Positions 59,754 to 64,000 of a DNA stretch of 64,000 nucleotides are shown in pieces (the first letter of the stretch is position 1; every line of letters starts with the position of its first letter). Source of the stretch: Spartobacteria bacterium (lineage in GTDB: Bacteria > Verrucomicrobiota > Verrucomicrobiia > Chthoniobacterales > UBA10450); the NCBI GenBank assembly GCA_003167365.1, contig PMTM01000003.1, positions 16,980-80,979 of the forward strand, in the 5' to 3' direction. A model generated the notes under the pieces. The model made no database searches. It was not told where the DNA came from and worked only from the letters and a program-made list of their open reading frames with translations. A program made the position numbers and the translations under genes.

Positions 59754-60395
59754 CTAGCTTTGTCGTTTGCGGCGAACAAAGCGCACAGCGGCGGCGCCGA
59801 GTCCTCCCAAAATGAAGAGCGATGCGGCCGCTGGTTCGGGGACGACGGTGATGGTGTAAGTGGCCTGCGGAATTGCGAAGGTATGGCCCTGATCGTCAGT
59901 GATCACTGAAGTCTTGCCTCCGGTGGTCGTGTTTTCGATCACGTAGGTGCCTGGAGCAGCCGAAGGGCTGATCGAGACCGTTATATTAGCGATGAAATAA
60001 GATCCATTACCCAAGCCAGGGGTCGTGGGCAGCAGTGCGCCTAAATCCTTGACGTTTTGTGGTGTCATCGTTTGCGGATAGGTCAGACCGGGAGTTTGCA
60101 AATCGGTGAACTGGCTTCCGGTAACGTCCCGGAGCGTGATCGCGAAGTTAAAAGGCGCGTTCGGATTCTGCTGCTCGAACCAGTAGGAAAGTCCCTCCAG
60201 ATTTGCAATGGTGCCACCGGCCGTAAACGCAAGACTGATCGAGAAGGTAAAGCTCGATCCGGGAGTGTAAGTCCCGGCGTTGGGGACGACGTTGTGATCG
60301 TCATAGCTAAACACGGCGGTTTGCGCCGACGACACCGAAATGGCCGCGAACATGCAAGTGATTACCGCTGCCGCGGCCAAGAGGTGCTTTTTCAT
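59754..60395 (-). CDS. PEP-CTERM secreted protein (copy A)
   Basis: A 213-residue protein. Signal peptide (LLAAAAVITCMFAAISVSSA) precedes a beta-rich domain with no recognised enzyme motif (NAGTYTPGSSFTFSISLAF). The C terminus has VVPEPAAASLFILGGLGAAA then RFVRRKRQS: a VPEP motif, helix and basic cluster for exosortase sorting. It is nearly identical to copy B at 62846-63487 up to VVPEP but the tail is different. It follows the dockerin gene by 36 bases. Confidence 0.88.
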   Translation of the reverse strand: MKKHLLAAAAVITCMFAAISVSSAQTAVFSYDDHNVVPNAGTYTPGSSFTFSISLAFTAGGTIANLEGLSYWFEQQNPNAPFNFAITLRDVTGSQFTDLQTPGLTYPQTMTPQNVKDLGALLPTTPGLGNGSYFIANITVSISPSAAPGTYVIENTTTGGKTSVITDDQGHTFAIPQATYTITVVPEPAAASLFILGGLGAAAVRFVRRKRQS

Positions 60396-60431
60396 ATGGT
60401 CTTTATGGTCTTATCTTTTTATCACAAATGG

Positions 60432-62708
60432 TTACGGAAGGGAATCCCCAGATTTTGAGCGCACAACGGTGGCGTCGCCGACATTGATGAAGCCATCGAC
60501 GTTCACATCATACTGGAAATTGGTGGCGTCGAGCGTTGCCCCCGATTGATCGCGCACTTGGATCGTGTCGCCGGCGTTGACAGCTTTGTCCCCGTTGACG
60601 TCTCCGTTGAGGAAACCAACGTTTACGCTGGCCGAGGCAAGCGTTTGAGTGTTCGTGCCAGCAACGTTGTTTGCCGACACGGTGATGACTTGCTGGTCCG
60701 TAACACCGGTCAGAGTGACGATCATCTGGTTGCTATTGAAGGTCACATTACTGGCGCTGCCGCTGCCAGAAGTAACGCTGGCGGTCCCACCAGTGACTGG
60801 ATTGGTGAAGGTGAGGACGAGCGTGTAATTACCTGTGCCGTCGCTGCGCGGTTCAATACCGCTGCCGTTTAGCGGCAGAGGCATATCGAATGTTCCGGCA
60901 CCGCCGCCGTGCGTCATCCGCGAGGCTGCCTGCGTCAACGTTTGAATCGGGAATTTAAACGTGCCGATGCGCGTGTTCCAACTGGCGCTGCTCGAGGCCG
61001 AATAATATTCGTTCGTGTGCCAGAAAGTGGCGTTATCCGAGGGATCGACAAAGAGCGAACTGTAATCGCCCCAGCGCGGGGTGGAGTTGGTTTGAGCTCC
61101 GCCGCCCGCTTGCATCACCGCTTCGCCTTGACCAAGATCATTCGCCGGATCGCCGGCCAATCGCCCGGCATACCGGCTCGAAGCAAAGATTGAGCTGCCC
61201 GAAGTCGAGTAACCGATTGCCATGTTGCCCTGCCCGTCCACCGCGATGCTGGGCATCCAGCGCCACAACCCGTCGTTGCCATTATTCCAAGTTTGCTGCT
61301 GCGCCGGCGCGGCGGGAATAACGCCACCAGTAACATTGAACTGGTACCAGCGAACCGCGGTCGGGCCGGTGCCATTCTGGTTGTTGTTGATGGTTTGATC
61401 GGCCCACAAAGATTCCGTGCCGCCCAAGTTCTGGTAAACGAGCGGATACATGATCTTGTCGCCAAGGCTATCAAGCAGACGGGATGTCCCGCTTTGGGGC
61501 ACGATGTCTTCAGTTGAGCTCGTAAACGCGTCAACAAAGCCGTTGACCATTATCGCGCCATTCGCCGCGTGGTTGGCTCCAATACCGAAGGTGGAGTTAG
61601 CCGGGGTGACAAAGTCGACGTGAAACTGCCAGGCGAAGACTTGACTTTCAACCGTGCCCGCCACCGAGGAGCTGTTGACTGCCAGGAAATATTCTGCTGC
61701 GCCGGCCGGTGGCGCACTTCCGGTTCGGAAGCTCGCCGGTACCAGGCTGTAGACATCACCCAGAGTTGCAGGATCAATCGAGAAGGCGACCGCGCTGGCA
61801 TTGGGAGCGCCAGTCCCGTTAATCATGTCATTGCGCGGGAGTGCAAAAACGCGCACGCCATTGAATGTCGTATTATTCGAGAACAGGTTGACCGCGAAAT
61901 AGTAGGCGTCGGGCCACATGCCGAACTTGGGATAGTCGCCCAAATAGCTTGAATTGGACGAATCGACCTGCACGGCGTAAAGCCACCAACCGCCCGCGAC
62001 CGGGTCGCTGGTCTTGGATACGCCGATGCATTGATAGAAGGCTGTGCCAGGAAACCCGGGAAAGGCGAAATCGCTGACCACCCAGCGGTCGGCCAGATGA
62101 TCGTAGAAAGCGATTCCATCGCCGTCGTTGTTATTATTGCCGCAGGGATTAGCCGCACCCAAGGCGGAAAAGAACGAATTATAGGTGGTCGGGGCCAAAA
62201 GCTGGTTACCCGACTTATCGAGAATCTTGATGCGGGAGTTGACCGCCTGGATGTAGTGATTTGGACCCACATCACCGTCGGTGTCGGGCGGCAGGCAACC
62301 ACACCCACTCTGAGCGGACGTGATGCCCGGATAGGTCGCCGACGGCGTTGGCATCGCGACGGCCTCAAGCATTTTTCTAATAGTCCGAATTGGGTCGTTC
62401 GTCGCCGGTTTGCCCGGTCTTGGAAATGGATAGCGCCTCAAGGGTTGCTCGTTCTCCTCCTCCACTTGTGGAATCTCAGGGAGAGCGCGCAGATCGAGAT
62501 CTTGCGAGACAGGACCCACCATCGGCACCAGCTGTGGCGCGCCTCCGACCTTTTGATTTTGCTTTAGTCCCTGTGCCCAGACGGACGAACCGGGGAAGAT
62601 GCCAAACCCAAGCAACACCAGGAAAACGCCGATTGAGCCAAGAACAAAAGCGAGTAAGACGCGTAGATTGAAGAAGGCGGATTTAGCGGCGGAATTTTTT
62701 TTCTTCAA
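60432..62708 (-). CDS. secreted dockerin-containing protein (copy A)
   Basis: A 758-residue exported protein. A signal/anchor helix (VLLAFVLGSIGVFLVLLGFG) is followed by a domain with GCGCLPPDTDGDVGPNHYIQ and NNNNDGDGIAFYDHLADRW, which recalls bacterial beta-propeller-like secreted proteins, then a Gly/Ser/Thr-rich module. The end has two dockerin-type calcium loops, DVNGDKAVNAGD and DVNVDGFINVGD. Dockerins bind cohesins or act as surface modules; no cohesin is seen nearby. Start is TTG 62708, weakly supported. Copy B begins beyond the window edge. Confidence 0.8.
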   Translation of the reverse strand: MKKKNSAAKSAFFNLRVLLAFVLGSIGVFLVLLGFGIFPGSSVWAQGLKQNQKVGGAPQLVPMVGPVSQDLDLRALPEIPQVEEENEQPLRRYPFPRPGKPATNDPIRTIRKMLEAVAMPTPSATYPGITSAQSGCGCLPPDTDGDVGPNHYIQAVNSRIKILDKSGNQLLAPTTYNSFFSALGAANPCGNNNNDGDGIAFYDHLADRWVVSDFAFPGFPGTAFYQCIGVSKTSDPVAGGWWLYAVQVDSSNSSYLGDYPKFGMWPDAYYFAVNLFSNNTTFNGVRVFALPRNDMINGTGAPNASAVAFSIDPATLGDVYSLVPASFRTGSAPPAGAAEYFLAVNSSSVAGTVESQVFAWQFHVDFVTPANSTFGIGANHAANGAIMVNGFVDAFTSSTEDIVPQSGTSRLLDSLGDKIMYPLVYQNLGGTESLWADQTINNNQNGTGPTAVRWYQFNVTGGVIPAAPAQQQTWNNGNDGLWRWMPSIAVDGQGNMAIGYSTSGSSIFASSRYAGRLAGDPANDLGQGEAVMQAGGGAQTNSTPRWGDYSSLFVDPSDNATFWHTNEYYSASSSASWNTRIGTFKFPIQTLTQAASRMTHGGGAGTFDMPLPLNGSGIEPRSDGTGNYTLVLTFTNPVTGGTASVTSGSGSASNVTFNSNQMIVTLTGVTDQQVITVSANNVAGTNTQTLASASVNVGFLNGDVNGDKAVNAGDTIQVRDQSGATLDATNFQYDVNVDGFINVGDATVVRSKSGDSLP

Positions 62709-62845
62709 TGGTGCGTGTGTGGGGACGGGCTAAATTCTTCTGGCTTTATCGACGCGACCTTGGTCTTGGATAGCCAAGTGTATGTAACGCCCCCTTTTCT
62801 CCGATGCACCGTACCTGAAAGATCGAGGAAGAAGATGTCGAGATA

Positions 62846-63487
62846 TCAGTGACTGGATACGCGACGGCGGTAAACAAAAATACCCAAAACAACCAGACCA
62901 GCCGCAAACAAAGCCAGCGAAGTCGGCTCTGGGACAACGGTGATGGTGTAAGTGGCTTGCGGAATTGCGAAGGTATGGCCCTGATCGTCAGTGATCACTG
63001 AAGTCTTGCCTCCGGTGGTCACGTTTTCGATCACGTAGGTGCCTGGAGCGGTCGAAGGGTCGATCGAGACCGTTATATTAGCGATGAAATAAGATCCATT
63101 ACCCAACCCGGGGGTCGTGGGCAGCAGCGCCCCCAAGTCCTTGAGGTTTTGTGGCGTCATCGCTTGCGGATAGGTCAGACCGGGAGTTTGCAAATCGGTG
63201 AACTGACTTCCGGTTACGTCCCGAAGCGTGATCGAGAAGTTGAACGGCGCATTCGGATTCTGTTGCTCGAACCAGTAGGAAAGTCCCTCCAGATTTGCAA
63301 TGGTGCCACCGGCCGTGAACGCAAGACTGATCGAGAAGGTAAAGCTCGACCCAGGCGTGTACGTTCCGGCATTGGCCGTGCCCACGCCGTCGTTATAACT
63401 GAACACGGCGGTTTGCGCCGACGACACCGAGATGGCCGCGAACGTGCAAGTGAGTGCCGCTGCCGCGGCCAAGAGGTGCTTTTTCAT
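62846..63487 (-). CDS. PEP-CTERM secreted protein (copy B)
   Basis: A 213-residue paralogue of copy A with only scattered substitutions through the body (LEGLSYWFEQQNPNAPFNFS). It ends VVPEPTSLALFAAGLVVLGI then FVYRRRVSSH, a different but still valid PEP-CTERM tail. Coordinates are exactly 3,092 bp from copy A at both start and stop, so the whole cassette duplicated without indels. Same strand, upstream of dockerin copy A. Confidence 0.88.
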   Translation of the reverse strand: MKKHLLAAAAALTCTFAAISVSSAQTAVFSYNDGVGTANAGTYTPGSSFTFSISLAFTAGGTIANLEGLSYWFEQQNPNAPFNFSITLRDVTGSQFTDLQTPGLTYPQAMTPQNLKDLGALLPTTPGLGNGSYFIANITVSIDPSTAPGTYVIENVTTGGKTSVITDDQGHTFAIPQATYTITVVPEPTSLALFAAGLVVLGIFVYRRRVSSH

Positions 63488-63523
63488 ATAATCTTTATGG
63501 TCTTATCGTTTTATCACAAATGG

Positions 63524-64000
63524 TTACGGAAGGGAATCCCCAGATTTTGAGCGCACAACGGTGGCGTCGCCGGCATTAATAAAGCCATCGACATTCACGT
63601 CATACTGGAAGTTGGTGGGGCCAACCGTTGCCCCTGATAGATTGCGCACTTGGATTGTATCACCCGCGTTGACCACTCTATCCCCGCTGACATCTCCATT
63701 GAGGAAACCAACGTTTACACTAGGTGAAGTGCTTAGCGTATTCGTACCCGATACGCTGTTTGTTGACACGGCGAGGGTTTGCTGGTCGGTCACGCCAGTC
63801 AGGGCGATGATCATGCTGTTGCCGCTGAAGCTCACATTGTTAACGTTCCCAGTGCCAGAGGCAACGCTCGCGCTTCCGGAGTTAACCGCTTGGTCGAAGG
63901 TTAGCACAATGGTGTAATTGCCTGTGCCATCGCTGCGCGGTTCGATACCGGTAGCGCCGCTGAGCGGCAGATTGAGATCAAATGTCCCAGAACCACCGTG
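63524..64000 (-). CDS. dockerin-containing protein (copy B), 5' part beyond window
   Basis: C-terminal 158 residues only. SDGTGNYTIVLTFDQAVNSG aligns with SDGTGNYTLVLTFTNPVTGG of copy A, and the two dockerin loops (DVSGDRVVNAGD, DVNVDGFINAGD) and terminal RSKSGDSLP are conserved. The reading frame is open to position 64000; the start lies outside. It begins the second copy of the 3,092-bp cassette. Confidence 0.85.
   Translation of the reverse strand, partial: HGGSGTFDLNLPLSGATGIEPRSDGTGNYTIVLTFDQAVNSGSASVASGTGNVNNVSFSGNSMIIALTGVTDQQTLAVSTNSVSGTNTLSTSPSVNVGFLNGDVSGDRVVNAGDTIQVRNLSGATVGPTNFQYDVNVDGFINAGDATVVRSKSGDSLP

Overview
This window reads like a chromosomal segment of a soil or freshwater member of the Verrucomicrobiota, most likely near the Chthoniobacterales/Spartobacteria. 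That placement is inferred from moderately high G+C, proteins with PEP-CTERM sorting tails, a large protein made of autotransporter-associated beta-strand repeats, dockerin-tailed secreted proteins, TMTC-like membrane proteins with TPR tails, a very short omega subunit and abundant intergenic palindromic repeats. No phage, transposase, CRISPR array or rRNA operon is visible. The gene content is mostly housekeeping plus cell-envelope functions.

Layout. 1-5,833: tRNA-Pro(GGG), cut by the window edge and followed by a tiny GIY-YIG element; the GTPase gene ychF; a minus-strand group rpoZ-smpB-SDR-thpR; tRNA-Pro(CGG); a His-rich membrane transporter overlapping a Bcp peroxiredoxin; and a 34-residue basic ribosomal-type protein. 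5,912-15,531: two TPR proteins around an AI-2E-family exporter, then a minus-strand RNA-end-processing and chaperone group (2H phosphoesterase, frameshifted rtcB, Hsp70), then a DUF2237 protein. 15,715-24,305: LolC/E-type permease, queuosine-precursor transporter, a duplicated-domain exported protein between a cupin gene and a cupin remnant, thrS with an inserted segment, recQ, and an OmpA-like protein. 24,375-28,415: 5-oxoprolinase genes pxpB-pxpC-pxpA followed by an amino acid permease, probably one pathway operon. 28,426-35,771: GT-C-like membrane protein, YceI, RecO and two outer-membrane or surface proteins.

36,042-40,479 holds two tandem TMTC-like glycosyltransferase/TPR paralogues. 40,492-46,534 holds the complete 2-oxoglutarate dehydrogenase set (lpdA, sucB, sucA), with a pseudopilin gene on the opposite strand inside it. 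46,612-53,086 holds an HtrA protease and a Gld-like ABC export cluster (ATPase, permease, GldG-like, DUF4340). 53,145-55,175 holds a MenG/UbiE methyltransferase and an Nramp-like transporter. 55,404-59,681 is a one-strand cluster of DsbA-like protein, VKOR, response regulator, histidine kinase and outer-membrane protein, with a candidate operator in front of the last gene. 59,754-64,000 is a tandem duplication (period 3,092 bp) of a PEP-CTERM protein gene plus a dockerin protein gene.

Recurrent theme: several families of short palindromic or tandem repeats lie between genes, and some are read in frame inside genes (ychF, hsp70, the 3' end of thpR, the 5' ends of the SDR and menG genes). The most unusual single features are the tRNA-associated GIY-YIG mini-element, the 89-residue insertion in ThrRS, an orphan strong terminator beside rtcB, the cupin-flanked gene, and the PEP-CTERM cassette whose copies differ almost only in their sorting tails. 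All family assignments were made by eye from motifs; no database search was run.
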